Below are positions 42,609-52,440 of a stretch of DNA of 56,333 bases, piece after piece (position 1 is the stretch's first letter; each line of letters begins with the position of its first letter). Source of the stretch: Candidatus Thalassarchaeaceae archaeon (GTDB lineage Archaea; Thermoplasmatota; Poseidoniia; Poseidoniales; Thalassarchaeaceae); the NCBI GenBank assembly GCA_023268715.1, contig JALRLV010000004.1, positions 34,162 to 90,494 of the forward strand. The letters run 5' to 3'. A program made the translations under genes and the position numbers. Below the pieces are notes generated by a model. The model saw only the letters and a list, made by a program, of their open reading frames with translations, was not told where the DNA came from and made no database searches.

Positions 42609-45600
42609 ATGAACGAATTGAAACAGACTTGGTACAGTCGTGAAAACAGAAAGAAGAGCGGTTCAGCACTAATGATGATAGTGCTCATGTTAATGAGCAC
42701 ACAGATGTATAATTTCATGGGTTTTGAGGAAGAGAAAACTAGCCTCGGAACGGTAGAGGACGCTCCTGCTAGGACGGCATATCAGCAGTTCTATCAGGCC
42801 GAAGGTCCAACAGCAGGAGCTACTCAAGGCCAACCTGCCGCAATGGGCAATTTCCGCCATGATGCATTTACTGACCCAAGTTGGGTAGATCCGGCCTCGT
42901 ACCAAGGCAAGATTACCGACCCGTCAGTTCTCCTAACAGAATCCGGATACGGCTTCTTCCTAGAGGAAACAAATACCGAAGATCACGATAACGACGGAAT
43001 CAATGACCTAGATGATTTAGACGACGATAACGATGGAATTAGCGATCTTATCGAGCGCTTTGACGGATGCTATGGAACCGATCCATTTGATCACGATAAC
43101 GATGGCATCTCCGATGAGGATGATTGGGACGACGATAACGATGGAATTCTTGAAGGCCCTATCGACTACACCCAAGGTGCCGATCCATGGAATGTCAGTG
43201 CCGACCGATATGTTGAGCCAAACACAGTGCATCCTTGGACTGGCACTCCTGTAGGAACAGGCTACAGAATAGACCAGAATCTGATGGACCATGACAACGA
43301 TGGTGTTCCAGATGAGGACATAGATGGAAGCGGACGCGGTTCATACGACGAGGACGACGACAACGATGCAAGAATCGACCAATTCACTTGGCCATGCGAT
43401 TTTGATGGCGATGGGACTCAAGACTACTTTGATGACGATGATGATGGCGACGGTGTCGTAGACCTTTGGGATTCCCACCCATGGGACGCGAGTATCACTT
43501 CCAACATAACTACAACCGCACCTCTATGGGATGATTGGTATCAGTGGGTCTCCTCAACAACTCATCAAGTTGATATCAATGCACTTTCATTTGGCACCTT
43601 CGTGCTCACTGTAAATGCCGGAGATACGGTAGTTTGGACAAATCAGGATACCAAGAACCACACAGTAACTGCAGATGACGGTTCCTTTGACAGTGGAGTA
43701 ATTCTCCCAGGTGGCACATGGTCATTTACTTTCGATCAGGTTGGTACTTTCACATATTCTTGTTCGATTCACACCTCAATGGTGGCTAGAGTAGATGTCC
43801 AGTCATTGGGTGCTGGGGACAACACATACACACAATTTGTGGGCGGAGTTGACTTTGTACAACTTGAACAGAATCTTTGGCATCCACGAACTCAATCCTT
43901 CACAGAAGTTGTTGATGGGGACCTGGACGGAGATGGAATTCCTAACTTCTTAGATCCAGACAATGACAATGACGGGTCTCCAGATTCATCGGATACTGAT
44001 GACGACAACGATGGCTTGTTGGATATGTACGATGTCGATGACGATAATGATGGGATTCCAGATGAGTGTATGCAATTAGATACCAATCTTGACGGACAAG
44101 GCGACTATCCTAATTCGCATGCTATCGCCATACCAGGACGCGGTTGTGAGATAGATTATGACCGAGATTTGGATGATGATAGATATCGCCCAATCGACCA
44201 AGATTACGACTTAGTTTGGGATTGGATGGATCCCGATATGGGCGCTCTCCCTACAGAACTGGTAGACAATCCAATCGGCCTGCCCGCAACCGATCCAGAA
44301 GATCTTCCCTATGACTTGGACAACGATGGAATAGTCAATGAGGAAGACCCATACATGATGGCAACTACAGACCAAGTTGACGCTTGGAATTGTGCGAGCT
44401 TAGAAAATCCAAATCCACAAAACTCCGACATGAATTGTACCGTAACACGAAAGTCATACACAGGAAACAATGACTGGGACGGAGATGGACTAAACAATTG
44501 GGACGACATCGATGATGACAACGATGGCATTCTAGATTGGCTAGACATAGACCCAAATTGCGATCTCGATGACGACAACGACCTTCATTTGCTAAATGGT
44601 TCAAGATACCGGGACGATGGTCCTAACAGTATCGATACTGACATCGATGGAGACGGTTTAGCAAATGATGAGGATTGGGACGACGACAACGATGGAATCT
44701 CAGATTATTATGACCCAGACGATGGAAATTGCGGACAAGTAGACAACGATCAAACAGACCCGTTTGCAACTTTCAATGGGTATTCCCACGGGGACGGAGA
44801 CATCATTGATGGTTCTGATGACAGTACTCTTTGGCAGAACTTTGAAGATTCTTACTGGAAGATGTGGTGGCTATTCAATCCATTTACCCAAGAAAACGGT
44901 TTCATCTACCCTTACAACGGATACGACGACACTATTGAGCCAATAACCAATGGACAAATTCCAGAAATGTACTGGCATGTTCTAATGCAATGGAGTCCTT
45001 GGAATGGAGCGAATTACTTCGACATTGACATAGACGGAGACTCATTAATCAATGGAATAGACGTTGATCAAGATGGAGATGGTTTGCCAGATTGGTGGGA
45101 CCAAGACGAAGGTAATGATGGAGTTTTGGACGTTAATGACCCAGGAAAAGGCGGTACATTTGATGACAATGAATGTGGCGTGACCTTCTTTTGGTTTGTA
45201 GTTGCACAAGTTGCTCTTGACGAAGCATGTGGTTTGTTCTACGCTTGGTTGTATGGTTATCCCGTTCAACCGGCTCGAAGAACCGGACAGATATCCTACA
45301 CACTTCCGTATTCAACCCGACCCGACCCTGAATACGATGATGGTCCATATGACGGTACAGATGCCCCAGATAACAGTCCAGCACCTAGCTGTGATGAGAA
45401 CTGTTTCCACTTCGATTTCACAACTGATACCCCCGATCCTACTGCCGCGGTAACCTACGATCAAATGAAGAATAATCGTGATTTGTTCACAGCTTGGATT
45501 GGAATTAATTTCGGGTTCTTCCAATGGACTTCCGACCAAAACGCGAATATGTTCCCAGATGAAGTAGCCGATTTACTCGATAACGACGTTGATCCTGATG

Positions 45601-48600
45601 ATGATTGTGGCGCTCCTATCGCAGGAAATATGAATCCATCATGCATGGCTAATGATACTGCTGATTTGGATGATGATTTCGATGGTGTATACGACCACTG
45701 GGATATAGACGATGACAACGACGGCATATGGGATTATTTGGAAGTAGACAGCAACGACGATTTTGATGATGATGGTGGCACAGAACCGGGCAACTTCTTC
45801 ATTGGTTCGAATTGTGTGGACAATGACGATGATGGTATAGATACAGATCCAGATGATGATGGCTGGTATCAATCCGTCTGGGATCAAGGTGTATTGGGTC
45901 AAGGATTACTTTTCCCTGTGTACTATGATGTCGACAACGATAACGATGGGGTGCCAGATGGTGAAGATCCTGACGATGACAACAATGGCGTACTCGATGA
46001 GGTGCAGGAAACTCTATGTTTCACTGGTGAAGAACAGAGCGTCTGGGACCATGATAACGATGGCATCCTAGACTGGGCCGATGACGATTGGGATGCTGAT
46101 GGAATAGTCAATACATTGGAATTGAATTCAGCTACCCCATTCATTTCCCCTTGGGATCACGATAATGACGGACTTAGAGACGATGTAGACCTAGACGATG
46201 ATTCGGATGGAATGCTAGACAAAGATGAAATCATGCTATGGCCTTCACGATATGATCAACCATCAACCAATCCTTGGGACCATGATGATTATGGAAATGG
46301 CACTGGAATGGCGAATCCAACTGATCCGTTTACCGGCCCTGACGCAATAGACGAGGACGACGACACTGACGAGAGACCGGACAGAGACTGGGACCAATTG
46401 GAAGAAGATCACTCCGGCACATCAGATTGGGATCATGATAACGATGGGATTCTCGACGAGGATGATAAGATACCAACCCGTATCACCATGAATTCGAGCA
46501 ACGTACTCTGGCTAGACGCAGTAAATCCAGCGATATTCAGAGGTACGGTCAATTGGCTAGACCCTGATACGGGTGTTTTCGAACCAGCCCCAGACCTACC
46601 GGTTCAGATAACCATAGAATGGGCCCGGAATGGAACGCTTGCTCTAGAAACCGTAGATGTGTTGACAGACGCTGCCGGCACCTTCGTTGTAGGCCAATTT
46701 TTGTTGCCTGAAGATTTAATCGTAGGTCCAAATACAACTTACAATGTTTATGCGGAGGTTACTGAAATGTTCTACCATGACGGTTCACAAACAGAACCGA
46801 TATCAGTAGAAGTTCGGGCAAATACAACCATAGACTATGTTGCTTGGACATATTTCCGAAGCGATGAACAACCGTTATTTGTAGATTACAAGGTCCACTA
46901 TGAAGCAGATTGGGACCGCGGTGTATTCGACAACAGAATTACCCACGCGCCGATTTCGTTCAGGGTTCACGGTGGTCCGTTTGGAAACTATACACATCCA
47001 ACTATTTTCGATGGGTATGGGTATGGATATCGCGCTGATGCAGGCGGTTGGGTATCTCTGACCTTCGTGCAAACGGTCGGTGCTCAAGGCCAATGGAAGC
47101 AGGTTCAATGGAACTCCACTATGGATAATGGCGAAGGCAAACTACCCGGAGGATACGAAGAAATTATCTGGGACGATAACGCGAAGAATCACTACGTATT
47201 GGGTCGCTATGATTACACCAATACCAGTCTACCAATTGGTGACTATTCCTTCATTGGCTATGCCAGACCAGATTTAGGAGATGAATGGCCATTCCCTTAC
47301 CTTGAGGGAGCGGAGACCGAGGCATTCACCATTCGTTCGATGCACAGGATGTACATTGAAGCGGATATGTACGTCTCTTCGGTTAGGCCAGTATTCTTCT
47401 GGGATGCAACCCAATTTACAGGTTCTTCATTCGGAGCCTGGAGAGCTCTATTCCATCAACCAAGCCTTGATGCTGCAGGATTGGATTATGCCCAAGTAAG
47501 CCTTGGTAAGCCGTATGCTATGTCTTGGGATGGAACTCCAGAAGGTCTAATCGGCGAGAGCGCTAGACTACGACCATTCCTATCTTCTAATGGTACACAT
47601 TGGAGGATTGCTATGCAGAATGGAGGCGACTTCAATGCGCCTCCTTGTGGCCCTGTTGAGCCAACAGACCCGGATAGTGTAATTCGCTGCGAAATTATTC
47701 CTGAGATGTTCACCGGCGAGGAGTTACGAGTAATTGGTAGTGTGTGGAATCGAACTATGGTTCCATGGCCACACGACCCAATGACTCTGCAAGTCGACCT
47801 AGATAGAAATGGAATCTTTGCTGGTTCACAAGAAACCGGATATGCGAGAGCACCACAAATGATCAACGGTGTTGCAACCTTCGATTACAATTGGACATGG
47901 TACTCTCAATATGCTGCCGGATTCTATGGCATTAGAGCAGACTTCACTAACTCTAATTTCTACTTCACTGGAAACCAGAGCAATGTGCTTGCCCCAACCG
48001 GAGCATACCTGAATGTCTCGGTTATTGGTACAAGCGAATTCAAGGAATTAATTCAGCCTCGTCTATACCGTGGTCAGAATCGTAGCATTGAAGTTCAATT
48101 GTTAGATAACTCTCTTCAACCCCTAAAGAATTCTCAGATTAATTACGTCTGGGAGGCAGATGGTACCAACGGTATTGCAGAAACAGATAGTACCGGCTGG
48201 TTTACTGTTAACTTGACAATAGAGGAAGATCACGAGTTAGGTAACTTCACCTTGGACTACACATATCCAGGGGATCCACGTCACCAAGGAACATCAGGTT
48301 CCATGGATCTCTGGGTAGTATCTCGGACCTACATTACGCTTCAAGATACCACGCCGAATATCCGCTCCACAGGGGACATTTGGGAATTTACTGCACAGGT
48401 CACCGATGATAACCGCACTGCAGTCATCAAGGACTCAGGTCAGGCATTGGATGGATGTGGAGCAAATGGTGGCGAGGTTCTGGTTATCTTGGAAGGTACT
48501 GACTTCGAAGACCGCACCCACCGCCAGATTGTCGACACCCAATGTCCGAATGCAGGCACAATCCATCACGAGATGGTTCTTGATCCGCAACTACTTCGCG

Positions 48601-50579
48601 ACGACCCACAATCTTTCCTTCCCGACGGATTTGGCCCAGTGAACGTGATTCTACGATTCGAGGAGAATTTACCTCACGAGGGTTGTGAACCTCTTGATGC
48701 AGAAGCACTGAGCACCTCAGGAGCATGGGATCCATGTGTGCAAGTGGTGAACAGTGATCATTATCGCAGAGTCATGCAATTCCAAGTCGATGGATTTAGT
48801 TTGATTGGATACACCACTCTCAATGTAGACGACCAGATTGTTTACACTTCTGAGATTGACCCAACTACTGGACAACCCATCGAGAAGCCGATGGTGGTAA
48901 CTGGGCAGTTAATCGATGAGTTAGGAACCAATCTATCGAATAGGGCGATCAGAGTCACCTACGAAATGGTAGGGGCAGAAACTGGAGTAGTGGGCTGTCT
49001 ACCAGGCACAAGCGACGCCAATGGATTCTATGAGATAACTTGCCCACTTACCGACGTTCAGGCGGGCCAAGCTCGTGTCAAGGTCGAATTCAATTCTTAC
49101 GAGAATAACGACCGCTACCGATACCACAACGCTAGCACAACACGATTGTTCCCGGTCTTCTCAAATTCTTCCTTGGAGGTACAAGAGATTGGACCATTCC
49201 GAAATGACGTTGACTCGTATACTTTCCAGAATGGTTCTGTGTTCCCTGTTCTTTACCTAAAGGAATCCTTCCACTTGGATGCTAGATTGATCCAAACAAA
49301 TGGTAATCCAATTGGAGGCAAGTGTCTGAATATTTACTTAGATCCTGAGGTAAACACCCGACCTATTGCCACATCAATAACTCAAGATGGAACTGGTGAA
49401 ATTGAGTGGTTCAGCGGGGATCCGGATGACAATCCGAGTCGACGCGGTGTCGAACCTACCTCAGATAAGATGGAAGGTTTCAGAATTGTAAGAATCGCCT
49501 ATGAGCCAAACAAGGAATTACCAGGTGGTTGTAGAGCCGAAACAACACCGGTGGTGAATGGCTCATTCATCGATGTTGAGGTGCTTGTTAGAAGCCGTGT
49601 AGACATCTTACTGAAGGACCATTGGTCTAACCCTGATGGCTACCAAGAGGGAGATTACATCAATGGTTCAGTAGCGATTCTGCGAGATCGACTGGACCTC
49701 TCTGTAGAATCTCAAACAGTAATTTTCACCTATCAGTATTGGAATGCAGAAGAGGGAGAATGGATTCCTCACAACGTAGTCTATGCAACTACAAACGAGT
49801 TGGGAGTAGCTTCCTTCAGCTTCCCTTACTCGGGTGTAAACATCCCGGGTGAATTGGACTGTGATCAAGGAGGATATTGTATATCTGAAGGCGAATGGCA
49901 AGTCACAATTCACTTCAAGGGCTCTCACGAATTTGAAGAGGAGTTCCTCAACAATACTCCTGCAATTTACCTTGGGGATATTGTTACTGAGGCCGAAGCC
50001 AGCTTCTTTACAGTGCAAGTACTGACTATTATGGGAATTGCATTAGCCTTCGCTGTCTTAGTTGGGGCAATTATGTATCGAAATTACATAGAGCGCCGTA
50101 GAATTGAGATTCTACGAGGTATCCTTACCGACTCTCTGATGTCTCTCAAAGCGTCCAATGAATACATCGATACAATTTTCAATTGTTACAAGGAATTGGT
50201 CAGATTCTTCCGCAGTAGAGGCGCGATGAAGAAGGTGTACGAAACCACTAGGGAATTTGAGGATGCAGTAACAGGAATGCTAGCAGGAATCGCACCACCA
50301 GAGGATTTAGACATCTTCTTCTCTCTATTCGAAGAAGCGAGATATTCCGACCACGAAATTGGCGCTGATCAGCGAGATAGAGCAATCAATGCTCTGCAAT
50401 CGATTATCAACCACATTAGCGCCTCTCTAGGAGAGGGAATGCTGAACCGAACCGCAGTCAATGAATCCGGCCTTTACGGCTCGGTTGTGAAGGCTGGCTC
50501 ATTCGTAGATTCCGATGGTCAAGAGCGAATCGCAGGAACCGATGATGGTTCAGAGGAAGACAGCGGATTCCGAATATGA
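42609..50579 (+). CDS. Giant surface protein: TSP3 repeats, cupredoxin, DUF4129-like tail
   Basis: A 2656-residue protein. Residues about 16-36 form a signal or anchor helix. Aspartate-rich DxDxDG thrombospondin-3-type calcium repeats fill about 120-320 and 430-1290. Between them lies a cupredoxin domain (about 325-400) with a type 1 copper set: His351 (KNHTVTADD), Cys385, His388 and Met391 (SCSIHTSM). Residues 1290-2465 are a long beta-rich region with Ig-like and carboxypeptidase-regulatory-like pieces. One membrane span (about 2468-2490) is followed by a basic stretch and a cytoplasmic domain (about 2500-2575) resembling DUF4129. ATG 42609 is preferred to GTG 42600. Role: a calcium-stabilised, possibly copper-binding surface fibre; inference only. 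Confidence 0.82.
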   Translation: MNELKQTWYSRENRKKSGSALMMIVLMLMSTQMYNFMGFEEEKTSLGTVEDAPARTAYQQFYQAEGPTAGATQGQPAAMGNFRHDAFTDPSWVDPASYQGKITDPSVLLTESGYGFFLEETNTEDHDNDGINDLDDLDDDNDGISDLIERFDGCYGTDPFDHDNDGISDEDDWDDDNDGILEGPIDYTQGADPWNVSADRYVEPNTVHPWTGTPVGTGYRIDQNLMDHDNDGVPDEDIDGSGRGSYDEDDDNDARIDQFTWPCDFDGDGTQDYFDDDDDGDGVVDLWDSHPWDASITSNITTTAPLWDDWYQWVSSTTHQVDINALSFGTFVLTVNAGDTVVWTNQDTKNHTVTADDGSFDSGVILPGGTWSFTFDQVGTFTYSCSIHTSMVARVDVQSLGAGDNTYTQFVGGVDFVQLEQNLWHPRTQSFTEVVDGDLDGDGIPNFLDPDNDNDGSPDSSDTDDDNDGLLDMYDVDDDNDGIPDECMQLDTNLDGQGDYPNSHAIAIPGRGCEIDYDRDLDDDRYRPIDQDYDLVWDWMDPDMGALPTELVDNPIGLPATDPEDLPYDLDNDGIVNEEDPYMMATTDQVDAWNCASLENPNPQNSDMNCTVTRKSYTGNNDWDGDGLNNWDDIDDDNDGILDWLDIDPNCDLDDDNDLHLLNGSRYRDDGPNSIDTDIDGDGLANDEDWDDDNDGISDYYDPDDGNCGQVDNDQTDPFATFNGYSHGDGDIIDGSDDSTLWQNFEDSYWKMWWLFNPFTQENGFIYPYNGYDDTIEPITNGQIPEMYWHVLMQWSPWNGANYFDIDIDGDSLINGIDVDQDGDGLPDWWDQDEGNDGVLDVNDPGKGGTFDDNECGVTFFWFVVAQVALDEACGLFYAWLYGYPVQPARRTGQISYTLPYSTRPDPEYDDGPYDGTDAPDNSPAPSCDENCFHFDFTTDTPDPTAAVTYDQMKNNRDLFTAWIGINFGFFQWTSDQNANMFPDEVADLLDNDVDPDDDCGAPIAGNMNPSCMANDTADLDDDFDGVYDHWDIDDDNDGIWDYLEVDSNDDFDDDGGTEPGNFFIGSNCVDNDDDGIDTDPDDDGWYQSVWDQGVLGQGLLFPVYYDVDNDNDGVPDGEDPDDDNNGVLDEVQETLCFTGEEQSVWDHDNDGILDWADDDWDADGIVNTLELNSATPFISPWDHDNDGLRDDVDLDDDSDGMLDKDEIMLWPSRYDQPSTNPWDHDDYGNGTGMANPTDPFTGPDAIDEDDDTDERPDRDWDQLEEDHSGTSDWDHDNDGILDEDDKIPTRITMNSSNVLWLDAVNPAIFRGTVNWLDPDTGVFEPAPDLPVQITIEWARNGTLALETVDVLTDAAGTFVVGQFLLPEDLIVGPNTTYNVYAEVTEMFYHDGSQTEPISVEVRANTTIDYVAWTYFRSDEQPLFVDYKVHYEADWDRGVFDNRITHAPISFRVHGGPFGNYTHPTIFDGYGYGYRADAGGWVSLTFVQTVGAQGQWKQVQWNSTMDNGEGKLPGGYEEIIWDDNAKNHYVLGRYDYTNTSLPIGDYSFIGYARPDLGDEWPFPYLEGAETEAFTIRSMHRMYIEADMYVSSVRPVFFWDATQFTGSSFGAWRALFHQPSLDAAGLDYAQVSLGKPYAMSWDGTPEGLIGESARLRPFLSSNGTHWRIAMQNGGDFNAPPCGPVEPTDPDSVIRCEIIPEMFTGEELRVIGSVWNRTMVPWPHDPMTLQVDLDRNGIFAGSQETGYARAPQMINGVATFDYNWTWYSQYAAGFYGIRADFTNSNFYFTGNQSNVLAPTGAYLNVSVIGTSEFKELIQPRLYRGQNRSIEVQLLDNSLQPLKNSQINYVWEADGTNGIAETDSTGWFTVNLTIEEDHELGNFTLDYTYPGDPRHQGTSGSMDLWVVSRTYITLQDTTPNIRSTGDIWEFTAQVTDDNRTAVIKDSGQALDGCGANGGEVLVILEGTDFEDRTHRQIVDTQCPNAGTIHHEMVLDPQLLRDDPQSFLPDGFGPVNVILRFEENLPHEGCEPLDAEALSTSGAWDPCVQVVNSDHYRRVMQFQVDGFSLIGYTTLNVDDQIVYTSEIDPTTGQPIEKPMVVTGQLIDELGTNLSNRAIRVTYEMVGAETGVVGCLPGTSDANGFYEITCPLTDVQAGQARVKVEFNSYENNDRYRYHNASTTRLFPVFSNSSLEVQEIGPFRNDVDSYTFQNGSVFPVLYLKESFHLDARLIQTNGNPIGGKCLNIYLDPEVNTRPIATSITQDGTGEIEWFSGDPDDNPSRRGVEPTSDKMEGFRIVRIAYEPNKELPGGCRAETTPVVNGSFIDVEVLVRSRVDILLKDHWSNPDGYQEGDYINGSVAILRDRLDLSVESQTVIFTYQYWNAEEGEWIPHNVVYATTNELGVASFSFPYSGVNIPGELDCDQGGYCISEGEWQVTIHFKGSHEFEEEFLNNTPAIYLGDIVTEAEASFFTVQVLTIMGIALAFAVLVGAIMYRNYIERRRIEILRGILTDSLMSLKASNEYIDTIFNCYKELVRFFRSRGAMKKVYETTREFEDAVTGMLAGIAPPEDLDIFFSLFEEARYSDHEIGADQRDRAINALQSIINHISASLGEGMLNRTAVNESGLYGSVVKAGSFVDSDGQERIAGTDDGSEEDSGFRI

Positions 50580-50637
50580 TAACGTAGAGTTGAGGAAAAA
50601 GGGCGGTCACAACCCGTCCTATCCTCTTCTCGATGTA

Positions 50638-50671
50638 CTGCGAGGCTATGCCCCGTAGGGGCAACCCGCAG
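50638..50671 (+). terminator. 34-base nested stem-loop between giant gene and ribosomal operon
   Basis: CTGCG pairs with CGCAG, GG with CC, and inside TGCCCC pairs with GGGGCA around a GTA loop, 13 pairs in all with small internal loops. It lies 59 bases after the giant-gene stop and before a TATA-like TTCATAAC (50674-50681), so a 3' element of the giant transcript is more likely than a ribosomal operon leader. Confidence 0.4.
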
Positions 50672-50728
50672 CATTCATAACAGGCGGTCAGGTGGGCGCG
50701 GTACCCAAGAATACGTCGAGGGAGTCAT

Positions 50729-51094
50729 ATGAGTAAGAACATGAGAAAGACCAACCAGGCCCTAATCGCCCTAATAGGCGATCTCAAGGACCAGAGCAGG
50801 TCAACCGGTTCCGCACTATGGCGAGACGTCGCTCTTAGGCTCGAAAAGAGCCGAAGCAATTGGGCTGAACCGAACCTAAGCCGCCTGAGCCGATACGCTG
50901 CCGACGAGGATATCGTCCTCATTCCTGGTAAGCTTCTCGGCAGCGGTGATGTGGCCGGTAAGCCGAGCGTCGCCGCCTACAGTGTTAGCACCGGTGCCCG
51001 CTCGAAGATTGAAGCCGCAGGCGGACGTGTCCTCACGATCCGTGAATTGATGAATGAGAACCCAGATGGAAAGGGGGTGAGGATACTTGGCTGA
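50729..51094 (+). CDS. rpl18e: Large-subunit ribosomal protein L18e
   Basis: First gene of the canonical archaeal operon. MRKTNQALIALIGDLKDQSR, the DIVLIPGKLLGSGDVAGKPSVAAY core and the C-terminal [23 protein letters not shown] match archaeal L18e. The 121-residue length is normal; the ATG at 50729 lies after AGGGAGTC, and an ATG at 50741 is an alternative. It overlaps the next gene, rpl13, by eight bases, consistent with coupled translation. Confidence 0.96.
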   Translation: MSKNMRKTNQALIALIGDLKDQSRSTGSALWRDVALRLEKSRSNWAEPNLSRLSRYAADEDIVLIPGKLLGSGDVAGKPSVAAYSVSTGARSKIEAAGGRVLTIRELMNENPDGKGVRILG

Positions 51095-51575
51095 AGCAAG
51101 TACTCTCGTCTTCGACGCGTCTGACAAGGTTCTAGGACGCCTCGCTAGCCACGTGGCTAGCGAATTACTGACAGCTCGCAGAGCGGGCAATCAGAAGCGC
51201 GTAATTATTGTGAATGCCGAGAAGGCTATCGTAACCGGACCAAAGACAGCAGTCTTTGCGAAATACGATCACAAGTACAAATTGAACCACCCTAGGAAAG
51301 GACCATTCTTCCCACGCATGCCGGACCAGATTCTCAAGAGAACCGTCCGAGGAATGTTGCCATATCAGAAGAACAGCACTGGCCGAAATGCCGTGCGCGA
51401 TCTCAGGGTAATGATTGGTATGCCCGCAAATCTATCTGGTGATGATTTACCAGAAGGTCATGCTTGGGGCGATTCCAGCTCCTTTGACCGAGATTTACCT
51501 CAGAAGTTTGTTCGCTTAGGAGAGATTAGCGAACACCTAGGAATCGATAGCACCCGATGGGGAGGTGACCAGTAA
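51087..51575 (+). CDS. rpl13: Large-subunit ribosomal protein L13
   Basis: Archaeal uL13: [58 protein letters not shown] and a C-terminal acidic, Asp-rich extension. The start is a TTG at 51087 inside the end of rpl18e, preceded by AAGGGGGTGAGG, a strong ribosome binding site that fixes the choice. The stop TAA shares its last A with the ATG of rps9. Confidence 0.96.
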   Translation: MAEASTLVFDASDKVLGRLASHVASELLTARRAGNQKRVIIVNAEKAIVTGPKTAVFAKYDHKYKLNHPRKGPFFPRMPDQILKRTVRGMLPYQKNSTGRNAVRDLRVMIGMPANLSGDDLPEGHAWGDSSSFDRDLPQKFVRLGEISEHLGIDSTRWGGDQ

Positions 51576-52012
51576 TGGCTAAGAAAAAGAAGAAGGAAAC
51601 GGTCGAAACAAGTGGAAAGAGGAAGACCGCAATCGCCCGTGCAACAGTCCGCAAGGGCGCCGGCCGAGTTCGAGTAAACCATCAGCCGATTCACATTATG
51701 GAACCAGCCCTAGCTCGCCGCAAAGCGCTAGAGCCCGTTCAGATTGCTGAGGCCATGAATCGCCTGCAAGATGTTGACATCTCCGTCAACGTAGAAGGCG
51801 GTGGACAGATGGGCCAGGTAGATGCAATTCGAACCGCGATTGCTCGTGGACTCGTTCACTACAACGGTGGAGCTGAGGGAATTGACGAGGAACTTCGCGA
51901 TGAGTACCTACGATTCGACCGTAGCCTATTGGTTAACGATCCAAGACGCAAGGAGCCGAAGCACCAAATGGGTCGAGGCGCTCGCAAGAAGTGGCAGAAG
52001 TCGTATAGGTGA
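51575..52012 (+). CDS. rps9: Small-subunit ribosomal protein S9
   Basis: Archaeal uS9: [22 protein letters not shown] at the N-terminus after a lysine-rich start, [23 protein letters not shown] in the core and the basic C-terminal arm ([21 protein letters not shown] split by the usual tail). The 145-residue length is standard. The ATG overlaps the rpl13 stop by one base, so translation is coupled. GGAGGTGA just upstream is the ribosome binding site. Confidence 0.97.
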   Translation: MAKKKKKETVETSGKRKTAIARATVRKGAGRVRVNHQPIHIMEPALARRKALEPVQIAEAMNRLQDVDISVNVEGGGQMGQVDAIRTAIARGLVHYNGGAEGIDEELRDEYLRFDRSLLVNDPRRKEPKHQMGRGARKKWQKSYR

Positions 52013-52018
52013 TGAAAT

Positions 52019-52225
52019 ATGTTGATACCAGTACGTTGTTGGAGTTGCGGAAAAGTCGTAGCTCATTTGTATGATCAGTTCAAGAATGCAGTCGATACAG
52101 GCGAGGACCCATCAAAAGTTCTCGACGACCTCGGACTTGAGCGATACTGTTGCCGACGAATGTATGTTGGTCACATCGAATTAATCGATGAAGTATCGCC
52201 ATTCAGCGTCGCTCGACAAGATTGA
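52019..52225 (+). CDS. rpoN: RNA polymerase subunit N (Rpo10)
   Basis: Rpo10 is a small zinc-binding subunit that anchors Rpo3 and Rpo11 in the archaeal RNA polymerase. [21 protein letters not shown] at the N-terminus and [20 protein letters not shown] give the CxxC..CC zinc site of the family. Length (68 residues) is right. It starts six bases after rps9. In many archaea rpoK, eno and rps2 follow; here the operon stops and tRNA-Pro comes next, so the classic cluster is broken. Confidence 0.97.
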   Translation: MLIPVRCWSCGKVVAHLYDQFKNAVDTGEDPSKVLDDLGLERYCCRRMYVGHIELIDEVSPFSVARQD

Positions 52226-52278
52226 TTTTCCAGCCGTCAAGGCTTTGGGAGAACCTTCTCACGAGAGAACCACACAAG

Positions 52279-52356
52279 GGGCCTGTAGGTTAGCTTGGCC
52301 TATACTTCGCGGCTGGGGGCCGCGCGACCCAGGTTCAAATCCTGGCTGGCCCACCA
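52279..52356 (+). tRNA. tRNA-Pro (GGG)
   Basis: Acceptor GGGCCTG pairs with CTGGCCC apart from a T-T at 6-67. The D-stem has the same U13-U22 mismatch as tRNA-Asp. The anticodon stem CGCGG/CCGCG encloses CTGGGGG, giving anticodon GGG, and the T-stem is CCAGG/CCTGG around TTCAAAT. Discriminator A and the 3' CCA are encoded. No intron is present. Confidence 0.95.
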
Positions 52357-52440
52357 TATTACTACCAGCGAGAGCCATAAATTGTCGGAATTGGAGCCAA
52401 AAAAGAGCACCTTTTAGGGGACAACCTCACCTCAGCGAAC

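Noticed and set aside
43017-46144. Many minus-strand frames inside the second giant gene
   Set aside because: They arise from the low-complexity GAT/GAC repeats and encode only serine-rich shadow sequence.
42970-46470. Repeated GATGACAACGATGG-type DNA as a possible CRISPR or tandem array
   Set aside because: The copies are in frame, vary in sequence and encode DxDxDG calcium-binding repeats.
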